In this document: positions 25,334-33,852 of the stretch, one piece after another
Position numbering within the stretch: the first letter of the stretch is position 1
Layout: the number at the start of each line of letters is the position of its first letter
Assembly: GCA_002686595.1 (NCBI GenBank)
Contig: NYXZ01000016.1
Coordinates: forward strand, 4,115 to 48,312
Length of the DNA: 44,198 bases
Origin: Planctomycetota bacterium
GTDB lineage: Bacteria > Planctomycetota > UBA1135 > GCA-002686595
Reading direction: 5' to 3'
The notes under the pieces: generated by a model
The model's database searches: none
Seen by the model: the letters and a program-made list of their open reading frames with translations, nothing else
Told to the model about the DNA's origin: nothing
Position numbers and translations under genes: made by a program

Positions 25334-26868
25334 ACAAGAGCACCGCCAGCGCCCTCCTCCTCGATGCCTTCTACCAGGTCCTGGACGACAAGATATTTCG
25401 GCTCCTGGTAATCCTGACCATCGCCATGGTGGCGCCCACGGTTTTGGTCGGCTTCCAGGAAGAGCACATCTCAGTGCTCTTTGGGCTGAAGGAGTACCCC
25501 TATGACACGCTCGTACAATTCTTCGGCATGCGCCTCAGCGCCGATGCCGAGCCAAATGTCTTCATCATCCAGTCGCTCCAGACTCTCGTCATCGAGGGCC
25601 TGGCCGGTACTCTCGGTATCGTCTTCTGCATCGCCGCCACCGCCTTCTTCATTCCCCGCATTCTCGAAAAGGGCGCCGCTGATACGACCTTCTCACGCCC
25701 GGTCTCGCGTCTGACTCTGCTGCTCTCGCGTTATTTTTCGGGCCTGCTCTTCGTCACTATCCTGGCCGTCATCTTGATCGGCGGCATGCACCTAGGCTTT
25801 TTGATCTTCTCCGGCTACAGCGACCCAGGGTTCCTGTGGAGCGTGCCAACGCTCATCTACCTGTTTTCCATTCTGCACGGATTTTCTGTGTGCGTGGGAG
25901 TCTTCACGCGCTCCAGCACAGCCGCCGTCCTCGCCACCCTGATCCTGTTCATGTTCTCCGGTTGCATCCACAAGGGCTGGGAAGCCAAGGAGTGGAGCGT
26001 GAACCAGGACATACTAGAAACCATGCGTTACGACCTGGGCGGGCGGGACGACATGCCGGACATTTCCCAGGATGACGATGAGCCGGAAGTGGCCAGCGGT
26101 GTGCTCGGTTTCATCTTGACCTCCCTGGATGTGGCCCACTTCATCCTGCCCAAGACCGGAGATGCGGACCTGATCACACGCAAGGTACGCGCCCTGGTCA
26201 CCGAGCCCACACCGGTTTTGGAGGACGAGGACGCGCACCTGACAATTACTCATCACCCCAGCGATTTCGAACTCGTAGCCACAGCGCCCACCCTGGAAGA
26301 GCCTGGGCTGGAGTGGATTCACCACGATGAGGACGGGCGCTTGGTCGGCACAATAAGGGCCAGCCGCCGTTCACGTCTGCCAGACCCAGACGCCGCGCAA
26401 GCCGATCAGCAGCGCCGCCCCAAGAAAGTTCGCGCCGTAGACGCTGCCAAGCAACTACACGAAGAGGTGACGGGACTCGCATCTACTAGCGGCACTCCGA
26501 GCCAGGGGCGGGAGCCAGTGGAAACTCTCTACACCGCCTACGTCTCCTGGACGGAGGAACGGGCAGGAGAAGAAATCCGTCACATCGCGCACTTTTTCAC
26601 TTTTGGCAACAACATCTTCAGAGTGGAGGGTGAATTCGCCAGTGATTGGGCCAACCAAGATCACCAGGACACACGCATGCTGCGCTTCATCGGCAACTTC
26701 AGGTTTGCGGGCTTTGGCGTGCAGGGCTCGAATGCCTGGTACAAAGATCAATTCGATTGGGATGCGCCCTTGCGCTACAACATCTTCTTCTCCATCGCGA
26801 GCTCCCTGGCCTTTTGCCTGACATCCTTGGCCTGCGCCGCATGGCGCCTCTCGCGCCTGGACTTTTAG
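25330..26868 (+). CDS. ABC-2 type permease with large soluble insert
   Basis: 512 residues. About five hydrophobic helices occur in the first ~220 residues (LLVILTIAMVAPTVLVGF, FCIAATAFFIPRIL, LLFVTILAVILIGGMHLGFLIF, SILHGFSVCVGVF, AAVLATLILFMFSGCIH). A last one is at the C-terminus (IFFSIASSLAFCLTSLACAAW). Between them is a soluble stretch of some 250 residues, rich in acidic residues, without motifs I recognise. That is unusual for a simple ABC-2 permease and could be an extracytoplasmic partner-binding domain. It pairs with the ATPase just upstream. The 3' end is 14 nt before the glcD-like GTG start. Confidence 0.85.
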   Translation: MNKSTASALLLDAFYQVLDDKIFRLLVILTIAMVAPTVLVGFQEEHISVLFGLKEYPYDTLVQFFGMRLSADAEPNVFIIQSLQTLVIEGLAGTLGIVFCIAATAFFIPRILEKGAADTTFSRPVSRLTLLLSRYFSGLLFVTILAVILIGGMHLGFLIFSGYSDPGFLWSVPTLIYLFSILHGFSVCVGVFTRSSTAAVLATLILFMFSGCIHKGWEAKEWSVNQDILETMRYDLGGRDDMPDISQDDDEPEVASGVLGFILTSLDVAHFILPKTGDADLITRKVRALVTEPTPVLEDEDAHLTITHHPSDFELVATAPTLEEPGLEWIHHDEDGRLVGTIRASRRSRLPDPDAAQADQQRRPKKVRAVDAAKQLHEEVTGLASTSGTPSQGREPVETLYTAYVSWTEERAGEEIRHIAHFFTFGNNIFRVEGEFASDWANQDHQDTRMLRFIGNFRFAGFGVQGSNAWYKDQFDWDAPLRYNIFFSIASSLAFCLTSLACAAWRLSRLDF

Positions 26869-26882
26869 GAGCCCGCCACACT

Positions 26883-28322
26883 GTGGATCGCTCCCTGCTC
26901 CGGGCCTTGTATGAGGTGGTTGGTGAAGCTGGTCTGATCAGCGACTTCGCCGGTTGCCTGCCCTATGAGTGTGACGCCCTGGCCATCATCAGCCAGCGTC
27001 CGGAGCTCGTGGTACTACCGGCTGACACGGAAGAAGCCGCCAGGGCCATGGCCATCCTGCATGCGGCGCACATCCCCGTCGTGCCCCGAGGCGCTGGCAC
27101 GGGCCTGGCCGGTGGCGCCACACCCCGCGCCGACGCCGCGGTCCTTTCCGTGGCGCGCATGAAACAGGTCTTCGAAATCAACGCCGCCGATCGCTGCGCG
27201 CGCCTGGGCGCGGGAGTGGTCAATGCACACATCACCGAGGCTTGTAATCACCACCGCCTGTTCTACGCCCCGGACCCCTCTAGCCAACGGGCCTGTACCA
27301 TCGGCGGCAATGTGGGCACCAACGCCGGCGGCCCCCACGGCCTGCGTTACGGCAGCACGACGCGCCATATTCTGGGCCTGGTCGTCGTCGCACCCAACGG
27401 GGAGATCATCGACCTCTCCCATCCGCAGCCAGATCCCACCGACCTGGACCTGGTCGGCCTCTTCACGGGTTCCGAAGGCATGTTCGGCGTTGCCACCGAG
27501 GTCACCGTCAGCCTTTTGCCACAGCCCGCCGTGACGGAGACGCTGCTGGCCATCTTCAGCAGCCTCGACCACGCCTGTGACACAGTTTCCGCCATCATCG
27601 CCGCGCACCTCGAACCCGCGGCCCTCGAGATCCTCGACGCCCTGACGATCAGGGCCGTGGAGGACAGCGTCTATGCTGCGGGTTACCCGCGTGCGGCCCA
27701 AGCAGTGCTCCTCGTCGAAGCCGAAGGCTCCGAGTTCGAAGTCGACACGACTATGTCTGCCATCAGCTCACTCTTGACCGAACACCGTTGCATTGAGACG
27801 CGCCGGGCTCGGGACGAGAGCGAACGCACGCGCCTGTGGGCTGGCCGCAAGGGAGCCTTCGGTGCCATGGGGCGCATTGCCCCCGATCTGTTCGTGGCGG
27901 ATGTGGTCGTGCCGCGCACACGCCTGCGGGAAATGGTCCGTCGAGCCACTGACATCTGCCAGGAGTTGGGCTTGCGCATGGCCAATGTCTTCCACGCCGG
28001 GGATGGCAACCTGCACCCCAACATTTGCTTTGATCGGCGTGATGCCGAGGAACTGGGCCGCGTACTGCAGGCCGGTGAACAGATCATGGCTGCTTGCCTG
28101 GCCATGGGCGGTTCGCTGTCCGGCGAACATGGCATCGGCTTGGAAAAACAAGCCAACATGGCAAACCAGTTCGAGGCCGCGGATCTCTCTGTCATGGAAC
28201 GAGTACGCGGCGCACTCGATCCAGAGCGCCTGCTTAACCCGGGCAAACTGCTGCCCAACCGTTCCTGCCTGGAGCTAGGCGATGGATGGCTTCCCCCCAC
28301 GACAACTGGTGCGCTGCGATGA
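26883..28322 (+). CDS. glcD: glycolate oxidase-like FAD-linked subunit GlcD
   Basis: 479 residues from GTG 26883 with AGGAG 11 nt upstream; ATG 26841, inside the permease gene, is an alternative. The FAD-binding PCMH domain includes VVPRGAGTGLAGGATP, the IGGNVGTNAGGPHGLRYGSTTRHILGL block and GLFTGSEGMFGVATEVTV. The C-terminal FAD-oxidase domain carries ANVFHAGDGNLHPNI and GGSLSGEHGIGLEK, both diagnostic of GlcD/D-lactate dehydrogenases. The enzyme oxidises a 2-hydroxyacid such as glycolate or D-lactate; which one is not clear from sequence. It is followed by glcE- and glcF-like genes with 4-bp overlaps, forming the usual three-subunit complex. Confidence 0.92.
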   Translation: MDRSLLRALYEVVGEAGLISDFAGCLPYECDALAIISQRPELVVLPADTEEAARAMAILHAAHIPVVPRGAGTGLAGGATPRADAAVLSVARMKQVFEINAADRCARLGAGVVNAHITEACNHHRLFYAPDPSSQRACTIGGNVGTNAGGPHGLRYGSTTRHILGLVVVAPNGEIIDLSHPQPDPTDLDLVGLFTGSEGMFGVATEVTVSLLPQPAVTETLLAIFSSLDHACDTVSAIIAAHLEPAALEILDALTIRAVEDSVYAAGYPRAAQAVLLVEAEGSEFEVDTTMSAISSLLTEHRCIETRRARDESERTRLWAGRKGAFGAMGRIAPDLFVADVVVPRTRLREMVRRATDICQELGLRMANVFHAGDGNLHPNICFDRRDAEELGRVLQAGEQIMAACLAMGGSLSGEHGIGLEKQANMANQFEAADLSVMERVRGALDPERLLNPGKLLPNRSCLELGDGWLPPTTTGALR

Positions 28323-29497
28323 CAACTCTCGCCGCATCTCTCGCCAGCTTGCTCGGACCTGCTGGCAATGGGCCGAACCCGGCAGGCCTCGCCCTGCCCG
28401 TCGCCGCCCCGGCGGATGAGGCAGAACTGTTGGAGTTGCTGGCCTTCGCGCGCAGCGAACAACTGAGGGTCATCCCCATGGGCAGCGGCACCGGCCTAAC
28501 CCGCTGGCGTGCCGGGACCGGAGCCGACTTCGCCCTGTCCACGCGCCGTCTGACCGGCGTGCTGGCCTTTGAACCAGACGACGGAACGCTGGCGGCGCGG
28601 GCCGGCACTCCGCTCCATGAACTGGCCGAGTTGGCCGCCGGGAGCGGCCATCACCTATCTCCGCGCCTGCGCCACGCCCCCACAGCTTCTCTTGGGGGCG
28701 TCCTGTCCGCCGGGCGCGCCGGACCAGATCGGTTGCGCCTGGGCCCGCCCCGCCACCAGCTCCTGGGCACGCGTATCGCCCTCTCCGACGGCACCGTGGC
28801 GGCCTCCGGAGGACGGCTGGTCAAGAATGTGGCCGGCTTCGACCTGCACCGGCTGCACTGCGGCTCAAGGGGCACTTTGGGCATCATCCTAGAAGCCTGC
28901 CTACGGCTCCATCCGGCGCCAGAGGTTAGCTCGCGACTTGCCACGCGCTTTGCTGGTCCGGACCAGGCCCGGGCCGCCGCCGAGTTAGTGCGCCGGGGCC
29001 CGCTACGCCCTTGGGCCCTGGTGCTGGAGGAACTTACCGGCACGGATGGTTCATGCACATTGCACCTGGAGCTCGGCGGCGCCGAACAAGTCCATGCCGC
29101 CGAGCTGGCCTGGGTGCGCGCAGCAATGGCCGAGTTGAATGGCGCAACGCTAGCCCCGGCCAGCGGCGAGGAACTCGACCACTGGGCCGATGGCGCGGGG
29201 GCGCGCTTGACGGTTACTTGCCAAAACTCACGACTCGCTGCAGTGGCCCCTCTGTTGGCAGAGCTTGTGCCAGGCCCGCAAGTCACCCAACCAGATTTGT
29301 CACAGATACATGTCTTCGGCCATGGCCCACCACTGACAGAAGCTGAACGACATCCCCTGGCGCAACGCCTCGCCAGGCAGGGCGCGCGGATCACCGGACA
29401 CGCTAGGGCCGCTGAACCCGGAGCCGAATGGTCGGCGCGCATTCGCGGCGCTCTCGACCCGCTCTCCATGTTCGCTGAGACTGAGGCAGGCTCGTGA
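28319..29497 (+). CDS. glcE: glycolate oxidase-like FAD-binding subunit GlcE
   Basis: 392 residues from ATG 28319 (ATGA overlap with glcD). An FAD-binding domain is visible: RVIPMGSGTGLTRWRAG, GTLAARAGTPLHELAELAAGSGHHLSP, SLGGVLSAGRAGPDRLRLGPPRHQLLGTRIALSDG, and KNVAGFDLHRLHCGSRGTLGIILEACLRLHP, which closely follows GlcE. The C-terminal part is less conserved. GlcE lacks the full oxidase domain and works only with GlcD and GlcF. The TGA overlaps the GTG of glcF (GTGA). Confidence 0.9.
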   Translation: MTTLAASLASLLGPAGNGPNPAGLALPVAAPADEAELLELLAFARSEQLRVIPMGSGTGLTRWRAGTGADFALSTRRLTGVLAFEPDDGTLAARAGTPLHELAELAAGSGHHLSPRLRHAPTASLGGVLSAGRAGPDRLRLGPPRHQLLGTRIALSDGTVAASGGRLVKNVAGFDLHRLHCGSRGTLGIILEACLRLHPAPEVSSRLATRFAGPDQARAAAELVRRGPLRPWALVLEELTGTDGSCTLHLELGGAEQVHAAELAWVRAAMAELNGATLAPASGEELDHWADGAGARLTVTCQNSRLAAVAPLLAELVPGPQVTQPDLSQIHVFGHGPPLTEAERHPLAQRLARQGARITGHARAAEPGAEWSARIRGALDPLSMFAETEAGS

Positions 29498-30927
29498 ACG
29501 GCACCCAATCCTGCCCCGCACCGTCCGACCTGGCGAGCATCGTCGACTACGCCGCCAGCCTCGACTGCATCCACTGCGGCCTGTGCTTGGAGGCCTGCCC
29601 GACCTACACGCTCACGGGCCGCGAGGGCTCCAGTCCCCGGGGACGCATCCACGCAATGCGCGCCGTGGGCGAAGGTCGCTTGGAGGCGGGCAGCGCCCTA
29701 AAGGAGGAACTCTCCTTTTGCCTCGGTTGCCGACGCTGCGAGAGCCTCTGCCCGGCGGGCGCGCGCTACGGTCACATGCTCTCGGTGGCGCGGGACAGCC
29801 TCGCTCAAAGGTTCACGCCCTGGCCTGCGCGCCTGGTGCGCTTTTTGAGCCTGCGCCTTGTGGTGCGCAGCCGACTGCTGCTCTCTGGCGCCGCCTCAAC
29901 TCTTCGGCTTTGCCAACGGTCCGGCCTGTTCCAAGCCCTAGCGCGACTCTTCCCACGCTCCGCCCGTCTGGCAGCCCTGGCCGCCTTGCCCGCGGTCCCA
30001 GCGCGGGCCGCGCGCCGCCCTTTGCCTCCGCTGACCCCGGCCACTGCCCCAGGTCCCGCGGAGACAGATGCAAATGATGCCGAAGTCGCCATGCTCGAAG
30101 GCTGCGTGATGCCAGAACTCCTGGGCCGCGTGAACCGCGCGACGGCGCGCACCATTGCCGCCGCCGGCTCATCCTGTCGCACGGCTCCCGGCCATGTTTG
30201 TTGCGGCGCCCTGAACGCCCACAACGGAGACCTGGCCGGAGCCCGCGCTTTGGCGCGCACCACCATGGACGCCTTCGACGCGCTGACGGGAGCAGCCGAC
30301 GCACCCCTGACCGTGGTGGTCAACTCCGCCGGCTGCGGCGCGCACATGAAGGAATACGTCGAGCTCTTCGAGCCCGGAACACAAGACCACGCAAGGGCCC
30401 AGGCCTTCGCGAGTCGCGTACGGGACTACGCCGAGTGGCTGGCTCCACGCCTCCCGGCCCTGGTCTCCCCCACTGGCATTCAGGCCCCGGTGGCGTATGA
30501 CGATCCTTGTCACTTATGCCACGGCCAGGGCATCCGTTCTGAACCGCGGGCGATCCTCGATGCACTACCAGGCGTCCAACGGGTCGAAATGGAAGACAGC
30601 GAAGCATGTTGCGGTTCAGCCGGCACCTACGCACTGCAGCGCCCGGAGGATGCCCAGGCAGTTTTTGCCTCGCGGGAACGGGCCTTCGGCGAGAGCGGCG
30701 CCGGCATCCTGGTCACGGCCAACCCCGGCTGCGCCCTGCAATGGATTGCCGGCTTGGCTACTAGCCACCCGCAGGCACGGGTGCTGCACCTGGCGGAGGT
30801 AGTTGAACAGGCGCTCGTGGAGCAGCCTGACGAGCTAGGAGCCCGTTGGAATAGTCCCGTCGCGAGGCAAAGCCATCGGCGACGAGGCAAGGAAGGCGAA
30901 GGCGAGACGGCGGAAGCGGCCCTGTAG
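29494..30927 (+). CDS. glcF: glycolate oxidase-like iron-sulfur subunit GlcF, C-terminus altered by repeat
   Basis: 477 residues. Two [4Fe-4S] motifs: CIHCGLCLEACPTY and CLGCRRCESLCPAGARYG. Two CCG (heterodisulfide-reductase-type) domains follow, with MLEGCVMPELLGRVN, HVCCGALNAHNGD, NSAGCGAHMKEY, YDDPCHLCHGQGIR and EACCGSAGTYALQRPEDA. It is the electron-transfer subunit of the GlcDEF complex. The last ~30 codons (from LGARWNSP on) are encoded by a family A element. If one CTAG and the element are removed, the frame reads DELVVE then TAG, so the ancestral protein ended two dozen residues earlier. The repeat tail is Arg/Gly/Glu-rich and has no sign of function. Confidence 0.9.
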   Translation: MNGTQSCPAPSDLASIVDYAASLDCIHCGLCLEACPTYTLTGREGSSPRGRIHAMRAVGEGRLEAGSALKEELSFCLGCRRCESLCPAGARYGHMLSVARDSLAQRFTPWPARLVRFLSLRLVVRSRLLLSGAASTLRLCQRSGLFQALARLFPRSARLAALAALPAVPARAARRPLPPLTPATAPGPAETDANDAEVAMLEGCVMPELLGRVNRATARTIAAAGSSCRTAPGHVCCGALNAHNGDLAGARALARTTMDAFDALTGAADAPLTVVVNSAGCGAHMKEYVELFEPGTQDHARAQAFASRVRDYAEWLAPRLPALVSPTGIQAPVAYDDPCHLCHGQGIRSEPRAILDALPGVQRVEMEDSEACCGSAGTYALQRPEDAQAVFASRERAFGESGAGILVTANPGCALQWIAGLATSHPQARVLHLAEVVEQALVEQPDELGARWNSPVARQSHRRRGKEGEGETAEAAL

Positions 30928-31013
30928 GGCCGTTGAGCACGGCTCGACAAGCCTGACGCCGCATCGGCGGCGATGGCAAAGCCGCAGTAGGGAGTTTTTC
31001 AGCGGGCGACTAG
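30835..31013 (+). repeat. family A inverted-repeat element, copy 4 (CTAG-flanked, inside glcF end)
   Basis: Bounded by CTAG at 30835-30838 and 31010-31013, as for a 4-bp target duplication. The ends are CTAGGAGCCCGTTGGAATAG and GGAGTTTTTCAGCGGGCGAC then TAG. Between is the shared GTCCCGTCGCGAGGCAAAGCC followed by GGCCCTGTAGGGCCGTTGAG and a GGCAAAGCCGCAGTAGGGAG segment near the right end. It provides the present stop codons of both glcF (plus) and the 225-aa gene (minus, TGA at 30999-31001). Confidence 0.85.
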
Positions 31014-31676
31014 TGGTCGAATAGCCCCCAGCACCTCCCGCGCCAATCCCACCGACCCCGGCAGACCCGGGTCCCAGGAAACAAAGAGCAGGCAGGTCTG
31101 GCCGCCACTGCTGATGTTTGCGCGCACGGAGTCGTGGAACACAGCCCCCGGCCCATAGCGGCGTTCGTGCACAAGGGGCACCTCTAAACTGCCCCAGGGC
31201 ACTCGCTCGGAATGGACCACAACAGGCCCCCCGGCGGGCTTCAGGTCCTCCGGGCCATCGCTGGACAGGCTGCCGAAGGCCTTTTCCAAGGCACCCGCCG
31301 CCAGGCTCTGGGGATACCAAACCAGAGCAGCTTCCGCGGGTGGCTGGTTCTTGGCTCCCACCGGCAGCTGGCTCCAGACAATCGACTTGCCGTCTGCTTC
31401 CGCCACAGTTCCGGAGACAGACGGTGACTCTGAATCCTCGGATACGCCTCGCTCGCGGGTCAGCCGCAATACGCGCTCCCCTAGGGGCAGGGTGGCGGCG
31501 CTGTGGGGCTGCAAGTCAAAGGGCCAGGCCTCAACCGCATAGGATCGGCCCAACAACTCCGCGCAATCCTCGACGCTGCCATCCAGCGAGCTCAAGTAGG
31601 CCACCAGGGCAGCCATGAGCGCCAAGCCCAGGCCGGTCAGAAAGACAACGACATTGCTCTCCCGGCCAGCATTCAC
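30999..31676 (-). CDS. membrane-anchored protein of unknown function
   Basis: 225 residues. One N-terminal transmembrane helix (VVVFLTGLGLALMAALVAYLSSL) precedes a soluble domain of ~190 residues with mixed strand pattern (SYAVEAWPFDLQPHSAATLPLGERVLRL, ALVWYPQSLAAGALEKAF, TCLLFVSWDPGLPGSVGLAREVL). No family recognised. The ATG overlaps the stop of the upstream 234-aa gene (ATGA), and both are N-terminally anchored with a similar-sized periplasmic part, so they may form a pair. The final residues, LVAR and stop, lie within the family A element. Confidence 0.6.
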   Translation of the reverse strand: MNAGRESNVVVFLTGLGLALMAALVAYLSSLDGSVEDCAELLGRSYAVEAWPFDLQPHSAATLPLGERVLRLTRERGVSEDSESPSVSGTVAEADGKSIVWSQLPVGAKNQPPAEAALVWYPQSLAAGALEKAFGSLSSDGPEDLKPAGGPVVVHSERVPWGSLEVPLVHERRYGPGAVFHDSVRANISSGGQTCLLFVSWDPGLPGSVGLAREVLGAIRPLVAR

Positions 31677-32377
31677 CGCGGACCGTCGACGACCGGTTCG
31701 CCGGCGCTGGAGAGATCAAAGGGGCTGATAAGCGCCACCAACTGTTCGTCGGTCGGGCGCTCGCTGGTGCCGCTGGTTTGGACTTGCAAGTAGACAAACT
31801 GCCCATCCGGAACGGTCACATCGATAAAGGCCATGGAACCGGAGGCGGCCTTGAGGCCCTCTTCGGGCATTAACTTCTTCAGAATGCCAGCGATCTTCAT
31901 GTCCACGCGCACTACCGCCAGGCTGCGCCCCTGAGTCACCAAGTCGCTGCGATCGAGCCCTTCGAAGTTCACTTGGCCGCCAACGGAATCGGGGAAGTGC
32001 ACCTCCTCGTCGTAAAAAAGCTCTTGGCGTGCTTTTGCGCCATCATCGCCCTCAATGGTAACCACGACAAACTGCCAGCCATTATCCAAGTCGACAAACT
32101 GAAACTGGTCGTAGTTCAGGATGTGCATCCCCATCATCAGTTCCAGATTGTCCGGTCGCTCGTCATAGGACAGGACCTCGGACAGCAATGCCCACTGCGT
32201 TTCATCATCAGTGGCTTCTTCGATCTTGTTGAAGACGAAGATGCCTCCGAGAATCACCAGCAGAATCGCCAGTAGGCAACCGCCGCCACAAAACCACAGC
32301 CAAGTGGGCAGGCGCCGTTTGGTCGGTTTGGAAGCCAAGGCTTCCAAGTCACCGAAATCATCTTTGGATTTAGTCAT
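31673..32377 (-). CDS. membrane-anchored protein of unknown function
   Basis: 234 residues. A charged cytoplasmic start (MTKSKDDFGDLEALASKPTKRR) leads to a single helix (WLWFCGGGCLLAILLVILGGIFVF) and a soluble domain outside. That domain has a regular pattern, including LELMMGMHILNYDQFQFVDLDNGWQFVVVTIEG and GSMAFIDVTVPDGQFVYLQVQT. No catalytic motif or family recognised. It is coupled to the 225-aa gene that follows it. A MITE-like element (family B) lies directly upstream, so its promoter must be within or beyond that element. Confidence 0.6.
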   Translation of the reverse strand: MTKSKDDFGDLEALASKPTKRRLPTWLWFCGGGCLLAILLVILGGIFVFNKIEEATDDETQWALLSEVLSYDERPDNLELMMGMHILNYDQFQFVDLDNGWQFVVVTIEGDDGAKARQELFYDEEVHFPDSVGGQVNFEGLDRSDLVTQGRSLAVVRVDMKIAGILKKLMPEEGLKAASGSMAFIDVTVPDGQFVYLQVQTSGTSERPTDEQLVALISPFDLSSAGEPVVDGPR

Positions 32378-32396
32378 GGTTGGCCTGTCAGGGGTT

Positions 32397-32598
32397 CTAG
32401 CCCGGGTTATTCATGAACCGAGATGCAAGACGCCTCGAGTCAGTTCCTGGTGGCGCCTTGTGCGTGCTGGCCCCGGAGACGACCTTTACAGGTCGTCGAG
32501 GACGCCAGTGCGCGCAAAGTGCCGCCGGGGGCCGAGAGGTCGGCGAAACCGGCCGTTCGTGGTGTTTGGCGCTCGTGTTCATGAGTAATCCGGGCTAG
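32397..32598 (+). repeat. family B MITE-like element, 202 bp with 22-bp terminal inverted repeats
   Basis: The left end CTAGCCCGGGTTATTCATGA (32397 onward) and the right end at 32577-32598 are inverted copies, matching at about 20 of 22 positions, with CTAG at each outer edge. The interior is non-coding and holds a smaller hairpin (GACGACCT and AGGTCGTC). No transposase is present. The right CTAG carries the TAG stop of the M42-like peptidase gene. The ends are unrelated to family A apart from CTAG. Confidence 0.8.
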
Positions 32599-33821
32599 GT
32601 TTGGGCAGTGCGGCGAGCTGAGGCAGCGAGGAGCTTATACTCCTTCTGCCAGCGTTCATTCAATGCGGCCCGCAGGGGCGGCTGGCGTGGACCGGGCCAG
32701 GCGCTGGCGGCCTCCAACATCAGGGCCAGGAGTCCCTCGAAATCAAACCAATCGACGAACTCCTCTGCGATGGTCTGCTGGGGGCCCGTGTTGTGGTAAT
32801 TGCCCAGGGCCAGACAGAGGCCGCCGGCGGGTACGCCCCACAGGTTATAGGCCGTGGACTCGCAGGAGCCTCCGTCCATCAGGGCCCGCTGCACGGGAAA
32901 CCCGCCGCGTTTCTTGGCCAGGGTCGCGGCGGCTGTCTGGAGGTGAGCGCAGATGGCGGGATCGAAAACCGTGCGCCCGTCGCCAACCCTGATCACCGGG
33001 CCCAATCCCACCTTGGCGGTCGTGCGCCGGGGCGAACACTCCAGGCCGATGACGTGCACATCGCCCAGGGCACGGCCCAAGAGGCCAGACCGCAGCAGAC
33101 CCACACAACCCACAAACCCCGTCTCCTCGGCACGGGTGAAGATGGCGGTCACCGGGCGCGGGTGGCGGCGCTCCGCCAAGAGGTCGAGCAGGGCCAAACT
33201 GGCGGCGGCGGGTAGCAAATCGTCGCACACGCGCCCCCGGAAGCGGCGCCCGCTGATGCGCCCTGGAGTCAGGTCCCAGGCACCAAACATCCCCCGACGA
33301 GCGCGGCCGCGGAAGCGTGAGAGCTCGCACATAGCGGTGCCATCGGGGCGTTTTTCCGCGCGCCGCACGCGCGCCGTGGCGCAGGCGGCGTGGGTCTTGG
33401 GATCGAAGAATCTCACATCGCCCCCAACCATGTACTCCAGGGGTACGCCGCCGTGGAAGCTGGCTCGCCGGCGGCCGTCCCGCATGCCCCGGTAGTGAAA
33501 GCCCGGATGATCCAGGTGAGCGCTGAAGGCGAGCTGGGGAGCCTTGCTCGTCCGTCCGTTGCCGGGCCAGGTGAGCAGCAAGTTGCCGTGGGGATCACGG
33601 CGGCGCACCAGGGTCGGGCGGGCGGCGGCAAATGACTCCACCACCGCCAGAGCGGCGTCCTCGGCATAGGGCGCCGTGGGTGCGCATAGCAGGCGTTCCG
33701 TGTGCCCCATGAGGAGCTCGCCATCGTCCGCTGTGAGCACGCTGGATTCTGAACGGGGCAGGCGAAAGCGCGCGCCAGGGGCCTCCGGCAGGGATGCGGT
33801 GGCGCGTTTGGACTTGGTCAT
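32595..33821 (-). CDS. M42/M28-like zinc aminopeptidase
   Basis: 408 residues from ATG 33821 (MTKSKRATAS). Metal-ligand motifs in order: LAFSAHLDHPGFHY (His and Asp), GRVCDDLLPAAASLALLDLL (bridging Asp), TRAEETGFVG (catalytic Glu-Glu), VIGLECSPR (Glu) and LCLALGNYHNTGP (last His). The order and the GG-S-C-E-S-T-AYNLWGVPAGGL block fit the M42/M20/M28 dinuclear peptidases; no signal peptide is seen, so it is likely cytoplasmic. The longer frame to 33986 is probably not used, as it lacks a sensible start context. The stop codon TAG lies in the CTAG edge of a family B element. Confidence 0.82.
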   Translation of the reverse strand: MTKSKRATASLPEAPGARFRLPRSESSVLTADDGELLMGHTERLLCAPTAPYAEDAALAVVESFAAARPTLVRRRDPHGNLLLTWPGNGRTSKAPQLAFSAHLDHPGFHYRGMRDGRRRASFHGGVPLEYMVGGDVRFFDPKTHAACATARVRRAEKRPDGTAMCELSRFRGRARRGMFGAWDLTPGRISGRRFRGRVCDDLLPAAASLALLDLLAERRHPRPVTAIFTRAEETGFVGCVGLLRSGLLGRALGDVHVIGLECSPRRTTAKVGLGPVIRVGDGRTVFDPAICAHLQTAAATLAKKRGGFPVQRALMDGGSCESTAYNLWGVPAGGLCLALGNYHNTGPQQTIAEEFVDWFDFEGLLALMLEAASAWPGPRQPPLRAALNERWQKEYKLLAASARRTAQT

Positions 33822-33852
33822 GGCTTGGTGTCGCGTAAACATCCCAGCGGGA

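Noticed and set aside
28651-29652. 333-codon antisense frame over glcE
   Set aside because: Overlaps a well-supported FAD-binding gene of a three-gene operon; Arg/Ser/Pro-rich product typical of a GC shadow.
32397-32598. Two ~61-codon frames (both strands) within the family B element
   Set aside because: They exist only because the element is flanked by inverted repeats; both start in one terminal repeat and end in the other, and their products have no coding character.
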